From Planctomycetota bacterium (GTDB taxonomy: Bacteria > Planctomycetota > Phycisphaerae > Phycisphaerales > UBA1924), in the NCBI GenBank assembly GCA_018242625.1, contig JAFEBO010000012.1:1-64000 (forward strand): a stretch of 64,000 bases of DNA. The letters run 5' to 3'. Below, piece after piece: positions 54,007-64,000 of this stretch. Made by a program: the position numbers and the translations under genes. How positions within the stretch are numbered: position 1 is the stretch's first letter; every line of letters starts with the position of its first letter. The notes under the pieces are model-generated. The model saw only the letters and a program-made list of their open reading frames with translations. It was not told the origin of the DNA and made no database searches.

Positions 54007-54843
54007 ATGGACGAGACGAGCCATATTCTCCGAGCCGCCGCCGAGCTTTCTGAAGCAGGCGAGGAATTTGTCCTGCTCACGGTGATCCGCACGCAGGGCT
54101 CTACGCCGCGTGAGGTTGGGGCCAGGATGATCTGGAGGCCGCCGTCTGCCTTTCCTGCCGTCGAATCTCTGGCGTTTCCGAACGGTGCGTTCGGAACCAT
54201 CGGAGGGGGGCAATTTGAGGACCTGGCGCTCGAGGCGGCAAAGGAGTGCGCCCGGCGCAAGTGCTCCATGACCGAGCGATTCGTGCTCGGCGCGGAGGCG
54301 GAGCAATGCTGCGGGGGCGTGATGGAAGTCTTTGTGGAATACCACCCGCGCCGCGCGACCGTGATGATCTTTGGGGCCGGGCACGTTGCTCAGGCACTCT
54401 TCAATATTCTGAGCCCGACGCCGCTGCGCATTGCGATCGTGGACGACCGTCCGGAATGGAACTCCGAACCGCGATTCCCTTCGGCGCGGCGATTCAGTGA
54501 ATTTGAAACGGGCATCGAGCACGCGGTCAAGGCGGCGGATGCGACGATGGCGCTCGTCATGACTTGCTCCCACGAGACCGATTTCAAAGTACTTCGCGGC
54601 TTGCTTCAATCGACGCCCCCCGCCTTTGTCGGCCTGATCGGTTCGCGGAGTAAGCGGGCGTGCCTGTTCGGGAGGCTTTCTGCGGAGGGCATTCCGCAGG
54701 AATTCGTCCAGCGTGTGCACTGCCCCATCGGAGTCGGGCAGACCGGCAAGGATCCCCAGAGCGTGGCTATCTCGATCGCGGCCCAGCTTCTGCTCGAGGC
54801 CCGCGCGCTTGCGGCAGCCGCCACGGGCGCCCGCAGGCCATGA
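54007..54843 (+). CDS. xdhC: XdhC/CoxI-type molybdenum cofactor insertion protein
   Basis: A 278-residue XdhC family protein. N-terminal XdhC_CoxI part (VIRTQGSTPREVGARM; FGTIGGGQFE with CCGGVMEVF) and C-terminal Rossmann part (VMIFGAGHVAQAL). XdhC binds Moco, promotes its sulfuration and hands it to the xanthine dehydrogenase. ATG at 54007, 2 nt after the FAD-subunit stop. Overlaps the mocA-like start. Confidence 0.9.
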   Translation: MDETSHILRAAAELSEAGEEFVLLTVIRTQGSTPREVGARMIWRPPSAFPAVESLAFPNGAFGTIGGGQFEDLALEAAKECARRKCSMTERFVLGAEAEQCCGGVMEVFVEYHPRRATVMIFGAGHVAQALFNILSPTPLRIAIVDDRPEWNSEPRFPSARRFSEFETGIEHAVKAADATMALVMTCSHETDFKVLRGLLQSTPPAFVGLIGSRSKRACLFGRLSAEGIPQEFVQRVHCPIGVGQTGKDPQSVAISIAAQLLLEARALAAAATGARRP

Positions 54844-55439
54844 ATGCGATTGCGATCGTGCTTGCTGCGGGGCGCGGGTTGCGTATGGGCGGCCCCAAGG
54901 CGCTGATGGAACTGAACGGTGTCCCGTGGTGGAGGCTGCAAAGAGAACGCCTGGCGGAGGCAGGTGTCCCGTCGATCTGGGTCGTGTCGGAGATGGTCGC
55001 GAAGGCGATGCAGGGCGCACAAGCACTGCCGTCCCGGCTTGTTCTCGCAGATTCATCAAAGCCAATGTTCGAGAGTCTCCTGACGGGATTGAGGGCGCTC
55101 GGCGAGGACCCGCCTGATGGCGTCTTCGTGCTTCCGGTTGACGTCCCTGCCTCGCGTGATCCCAAAGTCTGGGAGGAACTGGCCGCCTCGAAGCAACCGG
55201 CTGCTCCCGCGATCCAGGGCCGGAGCGGTCATCCTGTTTTCCTGCCCGGAGCATGGGTGAAAGGCACCCTGTGGCCCCGCGTGGCCGGCGGCGAGGGACC
55301 GGTCCGGCTGGATGAACTCATCGGCGGCGGTCTGATCCAGGTACCAACGTGCGATCCGGACGTTCTGTGTAATCTGAATACGCCAGAAGACCTTCGACTC
55401 TTCCTTTCGGCAGCCAGGGCCACCTTCGACACCCGATGA
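54840..55439 (+). CDS. MocA/MobA-like nucleotidyltransferase
   Basis: A 199-residue NTP transferase with the signature VLAAGRGLRMGGPKALMELNG at its start and VLPVDVP metal-binding Asp. It belongs to the MobA/MocA branch, which attaches CMP or GMP to molybdenum cofactor. Its place between xdhC and the deaminase suggests MocA, making the cytosine dinucleotide form for the xanthine dehydrogenase. The exact nucleotide cannot be read. ATGA overlaps on both sides. Confidence 0.8.
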   Translation: MNAIAIVLAAGRGLRMGGPKALMELNGVPWWRLQRERLAEAGVPSIWVVSEMVAKAMQGAQALPSRLVLADSSKPMFESLLTGLRALGEDPPDGVFVLPVDVPASRDPKVWEELAASKQPAAPAIQGRSGHPVFLPGAWVKGTLWPRVAGGEGPVRLDELIGGGLIQVPTCDPDVLCNLNTPEDLRLFLSAARATFDTR

Positions 55440-57196
55440 CCGCTTCAGACGCATCACAGCTTCGCTCCGGGCCTGCGACTCCCCAGTTGCTGGCGGTTGC
55501 GCGGGGGGATGCCCCAGCCGATCTGCTTCTGAAGAACGCACGCGTTGTCAACGTGTTTACCCGGCGCATCGAACAGGCCACCCTCGCCTTACACGGACAG
55601 CGCATCGCTGGCCTGGGAGATTATTCGAATGGAGCGCAGATCGTTGATCTGAAGGGCGCGTTTGTCTGTCCGGGCTTCATCGACGCCCACATGCACGTGG
55701 AGTCCACCAGCCTCCCGCCGAGCCAGTTTGTCCGCCTCGCCCTTCCCCACGGAACGACCGGAGTGGTCCTCGATCCGCACGAGATCGCAAACGTGCTGGG
55801 GCTCGCGGGAATCCGCTACATCATGGCCGACGCCCTGAATCTTCCTATCAACGCGATGTTCGCGCTCTCTTCGTGCGTTCCCTCCTCTCACCTCGAAACT
55901 TCGGGTGCAAGGCTCGAGGCGGCGGACCTTGCTCCTTTGTTCGACGACGAGCGCGTCGTCGCGCTCGCCGAGATGATGAACTATCCCGGCACCGTGAACG
56001 GCGATCCTGGTGTGCTTGCGAAAATCAACCTTGGACTGTCAAGGAGAGTGGTCGACGGGCACTGCCCAGGATTGACGGGCCGCTCGCTGGAGGCCTACAT
56101 CGCCGCCGGTATCAGTTCCGATCACGAATGCACGAAGGCTTCCGAGGCTCTGGAAAAACTGTCGCGGGGAATGAAAATCTACATCCGCGAAGGAAGCGCG
56201 GCACGGAATCTTGAGGCGCTGCTTCCCGCGATCACGCCCGAGACCATGAGCCGGTTCTGTTTCTGTACCGACGACCGCCACCCGGGAGACCTCGCGGACG
56301 AGGGGCACATCGACCACATCGTCCGCAAAGCGATTTCACTCGGACTGGACCCGATCGTCGCGATCACGATCGCATCCCTTCATCCTGCTATCCATTACAG
56401 GCGACCCTCGCTCGGCGCGGTCGCGCCTGGTTACTTCGCGGACTTGCTGGTTTTTGACGACCTGCACGACCTGCGCCCGCGCGAAACCTATTTCCACGGA
56501 CAGCTTGTCGCCAAAGACGGGCAAACGCTTCAAGATGTAATTGCGACCGGGCCTCGCCCGACGGCGCCCGCTTCGCCACTGCGCCTGCCCGCACTTACGG
56601 CCAGTTCACTTGAGATCCGTGCGCAACCGGGCGTTCGGGAGATCCGGGTCATCGGCATGGACCCGCATCAGCTGCTGACTGCATCGCTGAAATTGCCTCC
56701 ACGCATTGAGGCCGGGGTCTATGCCTCCGACACCTCCCGCGATGTGCTGAAGCTCTGCGTGATCGAGAGGCACCGCGCGACCGGGAACATCGGAAAGGGA
56801 TTTGTTACTGGATTCAAGCTGCAGGCGGGCGCGATCGCCTCGACGGTCGGGCACGACTCGCACAATCTTGCCGTGCTCGGAGTCAATGATTCGGACATGC
56901 TGGCCGCGGTCCGGGCACTCGAACAATGTGGCGGCGGACAATGCGCGGTCAGGGATGGAAAGATACTTGCGCTTTTTCCTCTTCCCATCGCGGGTCTCAT
57001 GTCGGATCAGCCGGCCGAGGTGGCCATCCGGCAGCAGAGAGCGCTGATGGCCGCGGCCCGCTCGCTCGGATGTCCTCACCATGATCCATTCATGCCCCTC
57101 TCATTCCTGCCATTGCCGGTTATCCCGTCGTTGAAGCTCACCGATCTGGGCCTTGTCGATGTAGACCAGTTTAAGGTGGTACCGCTGGAAGCATGA
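55436..57196 (+). CDS. ade: Adenine deaminase
   Basis: A 586-residue amidohydrolase that turns adenine into hypoxanthine, feeding the xanthine dehydrogenase. Metal motif GFIDAHMHVESTSL (H85, H87), DPHEIANVLG, VDGHCPG, DHECTKASEALEKLSRGM, TDDRHPGDL and the C-terminal VGHDSHNLAVLGVND are all diagnostic of Ade. Length matches the family (about 580-600). ATGA overlap with the mocA-like gene. Confidence 0.95.
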   Translation: MTASDASQLRSGPATPQLLAVARGDAPADLLLKNARVVNVFTRRIEQATLALHGQRIAGLGDYSNGAQIVDLKGAFVCPGFIDAHMHVESTSLPPSQFVRLALPHGTTGVVLDPHEIANVLGLAGIRYIMADALNLPINAMFALSSCVPSSHLETSGARLEAADLAPLFDDERVVALAEMMNYPGTVNGDPGVLAKINLGLSRRVVDGHCPGLTGRSLEAYIAAGISSDHECTKASEALEKLSRGMKIYIREGSAARNLEALLPAITPETMSRFCFCTDDRHPGDLADEGHIDHIVRKAISLGLDPIVAITIASLHPAIHYRRPSLGAVAPGYFADLLVFDDLHDLRPRETYFHGQLVAKDGQTLQDVIATGPRPTAPASPLRLPALTASSLEIRAQPGVREIRVIGMDPHQLLTASLKLPPRIEAGVYASDTSRDVLKLCVIERHRATGNIGKGFVTGFKLQAGAIASTVGHDSHNLAVLGVNDSDMLAAVRALEQCGGGQCAVRDGKILALFPLPIAGLMSDQPAEVAIRQQRALMAAARSLGCPHHDPFMPLSFLPLPVIPSLKLTDLGLVDVDQFKVVPLEA

Positions 57197-57233
57197 GCCC
57201 GCTCGCTCGCACACGAAACCCTCCTGACCGATC

Positions 57234-58700
57234 ATGAATACAACGCTTTCACAGTCCTTGCTGGCCCCAGCGCTCGCCGAACTTGCCAAGTCCAACGCCG
57301 CCTATTCCAAGGTCTATCCGGGTGAGCCGCTCGACCGGCAGCCGGTGCACACGATTTACGGCGGCGGGCATCTCTTTAAGAAGGACACCGCCCGCAGGCT
57401 GGGTGACGTTGCGCTCGCATCGCTGCGCGATTACGCCCCAGACTTTGCGACCTTTGCCAGGGCGATCGGACTCAAGGGCTGCGATTCGCTCCCGCAGACC
57501 GCAGCGGACGCGGCCAGCATCGAGGAGCAATTGCGTCGCGATCCTTCCGGAGCTGCGAGGGCCAACCCTGCGGCGGCCTTCGCCTGCTCGGTGTATCGTC
57601 GCGTCGTTGAAAAACTGGAGCGCGAACCCGCGGAAGATTTCCGGATCGACTTCGAGGACGGATACGGCGTCCGGACCGACGAAGAGGAGGATGCGCACGC
57701 TCAGCATGCCGCGATCGAAACAGCCGCCGGGATGAAGGAGAATTCCCTCCCCCCATTCATCGGCATCCGCATCAAGAACTTCGGCCCCGACACCCACGCC
57801 CGCGGCATCCGCACGCTGGACATCTACCTGACGGCGCTTTCCCGGGCGACGGGCGGGCGTCTGCCGCAGAACTTTGTAGTGATGCTGCCCAAGCTCGTCT
57901 CGGCCCAGCAGGTGGCGACGATGGTCACCGTCCTTGAGCAGTTCGAAGCGGCCGGTCTCTTTCCACCCAGCTCCCTGAAAATGGAGTTCATGGTCGAAAC
58001 GACGCAGTCGGTGATCGACTCGCGCGGATGGTGCCCGCTGCCCGAATTCGTGCGGGCGGCGCGAGGGCGCTGCATTGCCGCGGCACTAGGCGTGTACGAC
58101 TACACCGCGTCGGTCGGCGTGACGGCGCAGGAGCAAAGAATCGATCATCGAGCCTGCGACTTTGCGCGTCACGCGATGCAAGTGTCCCTCGGCGCTACCG
58201 GGCTGTACCTTTCCGACGGCGCCACCAACATCATGCCGAGCGCGCTGCACGTTGCGACCGAAGGCGGCTCCCTCAGCGCACAGCAGCACGCCGAGAACCG
58301 GGCGGCGGTTCATTCGGCATGGAAGCTCAATTTTCAGCATGTCCGGCGATCGCTTTCGCACGGCTGGTACCAGGGATGGGATCTCAATCCGGCGCAGCTG
58401 CCGATCCGATACGCCGCGGTGTATTCGTACTTTCATGAGTATCTCCCCGACGCGACCGTTCGGCTGCGGAATTTCGTGGAGAAGGCCGCTCGCGCCACCC
58501 TTGTCCGCGGCGCGGGAGGTTCGGGGGGCGGCGTTTTCGACGACGCGGCCACCGCGCAAGGACTGCTCACCTTTTTCATTCAGGGTGTTCGCCGGGGAGC
58601 TATCAGCCCCGAAGAACTCAACGCAACCGGGCTGACGCAGGACGAAATCCGCATGCGTTCGTTCATCGAGATCCTTCGACGCCGCCAGGCAAGCCGCTGA
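57234..58700 (+). CDS. DUF6986 protein, HpcH/HpaI aldolase/citrate lyase-like
   Basis: A 488-residue TIM-barrel protein of the DUF6986 type. PVHTIYGGGHLF near the start, RIDFEDGYG, FIGIRIKNFGPDTHARGIRTLD, MEFMVETTQSVID and DYTASVGVTAQ are consistent with the aldolase/citrate-lyase fold, with acidic metal ligands. Streptomyces relatives lie beside ureide and urate degradation genes, as I recall, which fits this purine operon. The reaction is unknown. It follows ade by 37 nt and is the last gene before a convergent gene 8 nt away. Confidence 0.78.
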   Translation: MNTTLSQSLLAPALAELAKSNAAYSKVYPGEPLDRQPVHTIYGGGHLFKKDTARRLGDVALASLRDYAPDFATFARAIGLKGCDSLPQTAADAASIEEQLRRDPSGAARANPAAAFACSVYRRVVEKLEREPAEDFRIDFEDGYGVRTDEEEDAHAQHAAIETAAGMKENSLPPFIGIRIKNFGPDTHARGIRTLDIYLTALSRATGGRLPQNFVVMLPKLVSAQQVATMVTVLEQFEAAGLFPPSSLKMEFMVETTQSVIDSRGWCPLPEFVRAARGRCIAAALGVYDYTASVGVTAQEQRIDHRACDFARHAMQVSLGATGLYLSDGATNIMPSALHVATEGGSLSAQQHAENRAAVHSAWKLNFQHVRRSLSHGWYQGWDLNPAQLPIRYAAVYSYFHEYLPDATVRLRNFVEKAARATLVRGAGGSGGGVFDDAATAQGLLTFFIQGVRRGAISPEELNATGLTQDEIRMRSFIEILRRRQASR

Positions 58701-58708
58701 AAACCGCC

Positions 58709-59158
58709 TTAGGCGTCGACGCGCTCGAAATGGACCTGACCATCGGTCAGGCGCGCAAAATAGGCGTCGATCTTGTCGATGCCGGTGACCCGGTGGACGA
58801 AGGCCGCGGCCCGCACAAGATCCGCCTTCTGGACCAATTCCATGCGCGGTTCCTTGAGCTCAAGCCTCGAACCGTAAAAAGCGCAGCCGGAATGAGTGAT
58901 CAGGACAACGCGCTTGAGCTTGTGCACTTCGACGAGAAAATTCAGTTCATCAACAACGCCGGACTCTTCCAGATGGGCCTGTGGATGTCCCGCCACGCAG
59001 GCGGGTCCGCCCGGGAGGCAAAGCCGGTCGTACCTCGGGAGCCCGAGGCCGTTCTGTAAAAAATCGTCAAAGTGCTCGCCCAGACGGCCGTCGGAGCAGT
59101 ACAGAGCCGCGGCGTGCATCCGCGAGGCGTCGTATCGAACAGAGCTTTTGTAGTTCAT
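58709..59158 (-). CDS. Small beta-carbonic anhydrase-like protein
   Basis: A 149-residue protein with C21-S-D23-G-R25 (YCSDGRLG) and H89-S-G-C92 (THSGCAFYG), the Cys-x-Asp-x-Arg and His-x-x-Cys pattern of beta-carbonic anhydrase. It is shorter than the usual 190-220 residues, so it may be a reduced member or may bind zinc with a different role. ATG at 59158. Convergent with DUF6986. The 199 nt on its far side to the Rrf2 gene hold no gene. Confidence 0.7.
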   Translation of the reverse strand: MNYKSSVRYDASRMHAAALYCSDGRLGEHFDDFLQNGLGLPRYDRLCLPGGPACVAGHPQAHLEESGVVDELNFLVEVHKLKRVVLITHSGCAFYGSRLELKEPRMELVQKADLVRAAAFVHRVTGIDKIDAYFARLTDGQVHFERVDA

Positions 59159-59357
59159 AGACCTCCCGGCAGCTCTGGCGAGTCAAAGCATGGAACACAT
59201 GCTACCGCCATTCTGGGCCCGAAACAGCCCCGGGAAAATGAGAGTTTACTCACAGAAACGCCGCTCTGACCCCGAGGGGAGAGCGGGGCCATCGCTGGCA
59301 TTGAATCCAACCTTTCGGAAGCACGATCTGCTCGCGAAGAGCGAGGCGCAGCCGCGG

Positions 59358-59834
59358 TTACTTGGATTTGGAACTATTCACCGTAATCTGCATCGGCCCG
59401 GACATTCCGGGCTTGAGCGCCCTGGAACGGCGACGCGTCTCAAAGGCGGCGATGTCCGCGACGGTCGTCTTTTTCAGGAACTCCAGAGCCTCGGTGCGAT
59501 GATCGGTCCAGAATCGATGTGCCGGACAGGCCCGTTCATCAGAACAGACCGCAACCCCGAGCATGCAACGTCTATTGCAAATGGGATCGGCAAGCAGCTC
59601 GGCGACTTCGTACAGCGAGATCGCCGACGGGGGCCGGGCCAGAGTGACGCCTCCGCCGACGCCGCGCTGGGTCTCCACCAGACCGACGCGTCTCAGTGTG
59701 TTGATGATTTTGGCGAGGTACGGAGCGGGGATATCGCACGCTTCGGCGATTTCCTTGACGAGCAGGGGACGTCCGGCCGCCGTCGCGAGGTAACCGAGCG
59801 AAGTTGTGGCATATCCGGCGGCCTGTCCAAGCAT
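59358..59834 (-). CDS. Rrf2-family transcriptional regulator with four cysteines
   Basis: A 158-residue winged-helix regulator: DIPAPYLAKIINTLRRVGLVET and RGVGGGVTLARP are the Rrf2 DNA-binding and wing motifs. Four cysteines follow at 86, 90, 97 and 103 (ICNRRC...VCSDERAC), suggesting a 2Fe-2S or 4Fe-4S sensor of NsrR/IscR type. It is divergent from the cbb3 oxidase operon, so control by NO, O2 or redox is likely. ATG at 59834 with GGAG upstream, promoter TTGCTT/TATAGT just before. C-terminus extends beyond most family members. Confidence 0.88.
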   Translation of the reverse strand: MLGQAAGYATTSLGYLATAAGRPLLVKEIAEACDIPAPYLAKIINTLRRVGLVETQRGVGGGVTLARPPSAISLYEVAELLADPICNRRCMLGVAVCSDERACPAHRFWTDHRTEALEFLKKTTVADIAAFETRRRSRALKPGMSGPMQITVNSSKSK

Positions 59835-59854
59835 GGAATCAACTCCGTCAGAAG

Positions 59855-59883
59855 ACTATAAGAGTTTTTTATCCGAAAAGCAA
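59855..59883 (-). promoter_or_regulatory. Promoter of the Rrf2 regulator
   Basis: On the minus strand TTGCTT, a 17-nt spacer, then TATAGT, a strong sigma70-type match. Transcription should begin about 14 nt before the ATG, leaving a short leader with a GGAG ribosome site. Confidence 0.65.
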
Positions 59884-59960
59884 CCGCCTTTTTGAGCGGT
59901 CCTTACCCATGACGCCAGATCTTACCCCAGCTCGCCACATTTTTCGGCCAGAAATGGTTG

Positions 59961-59977
59961 ACATTGTATCCCAATGT
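59961..59977. promoter_or_regulatory. Inverted repeat upstream of ccoNO, candidate operator
   Basis: Perfect 6-bp inverted repeat ACATTG (59961-59966) and CAATGT (59972-59977) with a 5-nt spacer, overlapping a TTGACA (59958-59963) hexamer in the 214-nt gap between the Rrf2 and ccoNO genes. No good -10 lies 17 nt further, so activation may be needed. Confidence 0.4.
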
Positions 59978-60048
59978 GCCGAAACTCATGAATAATGGAG
60001 ATGGTAGTCTTTTTCTCCTGAATGTTTTCGCCGCTCCCGGAGCCGCCC

Positions 60049-62454
<2,406 letters not shown>

Positions 62455-62457
62455 GGC

Positions 62458-62655
62458 ATGCGTCTTTCAGATGTCATGAGCGGGCTGGGGTTGGCGATCT
62501 ATCCGATCCTGGCAATGTCGTTGTTCCTGTTTGTGTTTGTCGGAGTAATTGTCAAGGTACTGAGGAAACGGGATCGCGCGGAATTTGACCGGGCCGCGAT
62601 GCTGCCGCTTTCCGATTCCACGCCCTCCAACCCGAGAAGGGATCGCGCATCATGA
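62458..62655 (+). CDS. ccoQ: CcoQ-like small oxidase subunit
   Basis: A 65-residue single-helix protein (LGLAIYPILAMSLFLFVFVGVIVKVL) with a charged cytoplasmic tail, in the ccoN-O-Q-P position. It should stabilise the cbb3 complex. Starts 3 nt after ccoNO and overlaps ccoP by 4 nt (ATGA). Confidence 0.85.
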   Translation: MRLSDVMSGLGLAIYPILAMSLFLFVFVGVIVKVLRKRDRAEFDRAAMLPLSDSTPSNPRRDRAS

Positions 62656-63260
62656 ACCGCATCGGCGACTCTCCGGACTTTGTTCCCTCCGATCCGCTCA
62701 CCGATCACGAGTATGACGGCATCCGGGAATTCGATAACCCGACGCCGGGCTGGTGGTACGCGTTCTTCGGAGCCACTGTGGTCTTCTCGTTCTGCTACCT
62801 CCTGCTGTTTCATTTCAGCGTGGCGGGCTGGACCTCGGAGGACACGTGGGCGGACGATCAGCGAGCAGAATTCAAACGCGTTTTCGGTGCGGTCGGCCAG
62901 CTCAAGCCGGACGACGACACGATTCGGGCTCAGATGGACAATCCGCAGTTCATGACGATCGCCAAAGCGACCTTTCTCGGCAATTGCACCGCCTGCCACG
63001 GGCGGGACGGGGGCGGGCTGGTGGGCGTCAATCTTTGTGACGACAACTACAAGAACGTCAAGCACATTTCTGACATTTACAAGGTCATCACCGAGGGCGC
63101 GAACGGCGGAGCCATGCCGTCGTGGAAGCGTGCCTTCTCTGACAATGAGCGTGTGATCCTTGCCTCGTATGTTGCGTCATTGCGGGGGACCAAGCCGTCA
63201 GCCGGCAAAGGACCGGAGGGTGATCCGATCGCCCCCTGGCCCGCCGCCAAGCCGAAGTAG
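62652..63260 (+). CDS. ccoP: CcoP cytochrome c subunit, monoheme
   Basis: A 202-residue subunit with an N-terminal anchor (WWYAFFGATVVFSFCYLLLF, about 34-53) and one cytochrome c domain: CTACH (C112, C115, H116), Met ligand in GGAMPSW. CcoP normally carries two hemes and about 300 residues; the second CxxCH is absent here. The electron input route may therefore differ, for instance through a separate cytochrome or CcoO. Confidence 0.9.
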   Translation: MNRIGDSPDFVPSDPLTDHEYDGIREFDNPTPGWWYAFFGATVVFSFCYLLLFHFSVAGWTSEDTWADDQRAEFKRVFGAVGQLKPDDDTIRAQMDNPQFMTIAKATFLGNCTACHGRDGGGLVGVNLCDDNYKNVKHISDIYKVITEGANGGAMPSWKRAFSDNERVILASYVASLRGTKPSAGKGPEGDPIAPWPAAKPK

Positions 63261-63268
63261 ATTTGCAT

Positions 63269-64000
63269 ATGGCACGCGATTCTCTCTCCATCGCTCAGAC
63301 TTCGGACGCTCCGCTCCATGCCGGATCGGTTCTCTCGACGCTGAACGACGACGGCACGAGGCGGTGGCTGCGTCCGCGAGTTTCCTTGGGGCGGTTTCTT
63401 TCCGGTCGCCGGGCCGTTGCTTACATACTGATCGCAATATTCATATCGCTGCCGCTGCTGCGGATCGGCGGGCGCCCGCTCATTCTTCTGGACATTCCTG
63501 CCCGCCGGTTTCACATTCTCGGCCAGACCTTTTATCCCACAGACACGCTGCTGCTCGCGCTGCTGCTCGTGACCGTCTTTCTTACAATCTTCTGGTTGAC
63601 GGCGCTTTTCGGGCGGGTCTGGTGCGGCTGGGCGTGCCCGCAGACGGTGTATATGGAGTTTCTCTTCCGCCCGATCGAGAGATTTTTCGAGGGCGCTCCC
63701 GGCCGGCGCAATCTCAACAAGCTGCAGAGCTCTTCGCTCCGAAAACCGTTGAAATTCGCTGTCTATTTTGTTTGCTGCTTCGGTCTTGCGCACGTCTTTC
63801 TTGCGTACTTCGTTTCCTGGGATCTTCTTTCGCAATGGGTCTTCGGCTCGCCCGTGGCGCATCCTGTCGGGTTTGTGGTCGTAGGGTTCGTGACGCTTGC
63901 GATGCTGTTTAACTTCGGCTACTTCCGCGAGCAGGTGTGCCTTGTTGCGTGCCCCTATGGCCGGTTCCAGTCGGTCATGCTGGACCGACATTCACTGACG
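63269..64000 (+). CDS. ccoG: CcoG (FixG-like) cbb3 assembly protein, 3' truncated by the window
   Basis: The first 244 residues of a CcoG/RdxA/FixG-type protein, cut by the window end. The start is ATG at 63269, 8 nt after ccoP. Two or more membrane helices (AYILIAIFISLPLLRI; LLLALLLVTVFLTIFWL; FAVYFVCCFGLAHVFLAY; FVVVGFVTLAMLFNF) and two Cys-x3-Cys-Pro segments of the ferredoxin-like centre (GWACPQTVYMEF; CLVACPYGRFQ). CcoG supports copper or heme insertion into the oxidase. The rest of the gene and any ccoS/ccoI/ccoH lie outside. Confidence 0.88.
   Translation, partial: MARDSLSIAQTSDAPLHAGSVLSTLNDDGTRRWLRPRVSLGRFLSGRRAVAYILIAIFISLPLLRIGGRPLILLDIPARRFHILGQTFYPTDTLLLALLLVTVFLTIFWLTALFGRVWCGWACPQTVYMEFLFRPIERFFEGAPGRRNLNKLQSSSLRKPLKFAVYFVCCFGLAHVFLAYFVSWDLLSQWVFGSPVAHPVGFVVVGFVTLAMLFNFGYFREQVCLVACPYGRFQSVMLDRHSLT

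Noticed and set aside
59883..59900. Hairpin ACCGC...GCGGT upstream of ccoNO
   Set aside because: Only 5 bp with an 8-nt loop and no T-run; not convincing as a terminator.
59958..59996. TTGACA as a full sigma70 promoter for ccoNO
   Set aside because: No acceptable -10 lies 16-18 nt downstream; AATAAT is 27 nt away.

Overview
This 64 kb, high-GC window looks like the chromosome of a member of the Planctomycetota, most likely class Phycisphaerae. The pointers are a secreted metallopeptidase ending in a CPCDLN/DGDF dockerin-like module, many type IV pilin-like proteins with R-R-[A/G]-F-[T/S]-L-x-E leaders, and several scattered PilB/PilT/PilC sets. This is inference from protein character. No rRNA or other phylogenetic marker is present.

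Layout. (1) 0.2-11.5 kb: housekeeping and signalling genes (mnmA, an orphan DNA methyltransferase, nrnA-like, ribF, an MBL hydrolase, a radical SAM protein, an HWE histidine kinase with its response regulator, cls, a pilT paralogue, a DoxX-like protein). (2) 11.7-14.1 kb: a compact arsenic operon arsR-arsC-arsM-aquaporin, every junction overlapping, lying between tRNA-Pro(UGG) and a short direct repeat of that tRNA's 3' end, which suggests an inserted cassette. (3) 14.4-31.8 kb: a co-directional type II secretion/type IV filament locus with two PilB/GspE ATPases, a PilT, a GspF, four ordinary pseudopilins and a 1,774-residue GspK-like protein. (4) 32.1-36.3 kb: an RluA-methyltransferase fusion and a secreted M1 peptidase, followed by tRNA-Gly(UCC). 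(5) 36.7-46.9 kb: a second pilus-type operon running response regulator, HD-GYP, histidine kinase, STAS, pilB, pilC, pilM, pilN, pilO, pilP/gspB-like protein and pilin. Four minor pilin genes (47.1-50.4 kb) diverge from it. (6) 50.4-58.7 kb: a purine catabolism operon with three xanthine dehydrogenase subunits, XdhC, a MocA-like protein, adenine deaminase and a DUF6986 aldolase-like protein. (7) 58.7-64 kb: a small beta-carbonic anhydrase-like gene, an Rrf2 regulator with a good promoter, and a divergent cbb3 oxidase operon (fused ccoNO, ccoQ, monoheme ccoP, ccoG cut by the window end).

How the parts fit. The two filament loci should build envelope-spanning pili or pseudopili, but no secretin and no prepilin peptidase lies in the window, so both must draw on genes elsewhere. 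The second locus appears to have its own phosphorelay, c-di-GMP and STAS control in the same transcript. The arsenic operon would reduce arsenate, methylate arsenite and move arsenite or related solutes through an aquaporin. The purine operon would convert adenine to hypoxanthine, xanthine and urate. The Rrf2 regulator is well placed to control the high-affinity oxidase. No CRISPR array, insertion sequence, integrase or rRNA was seen.
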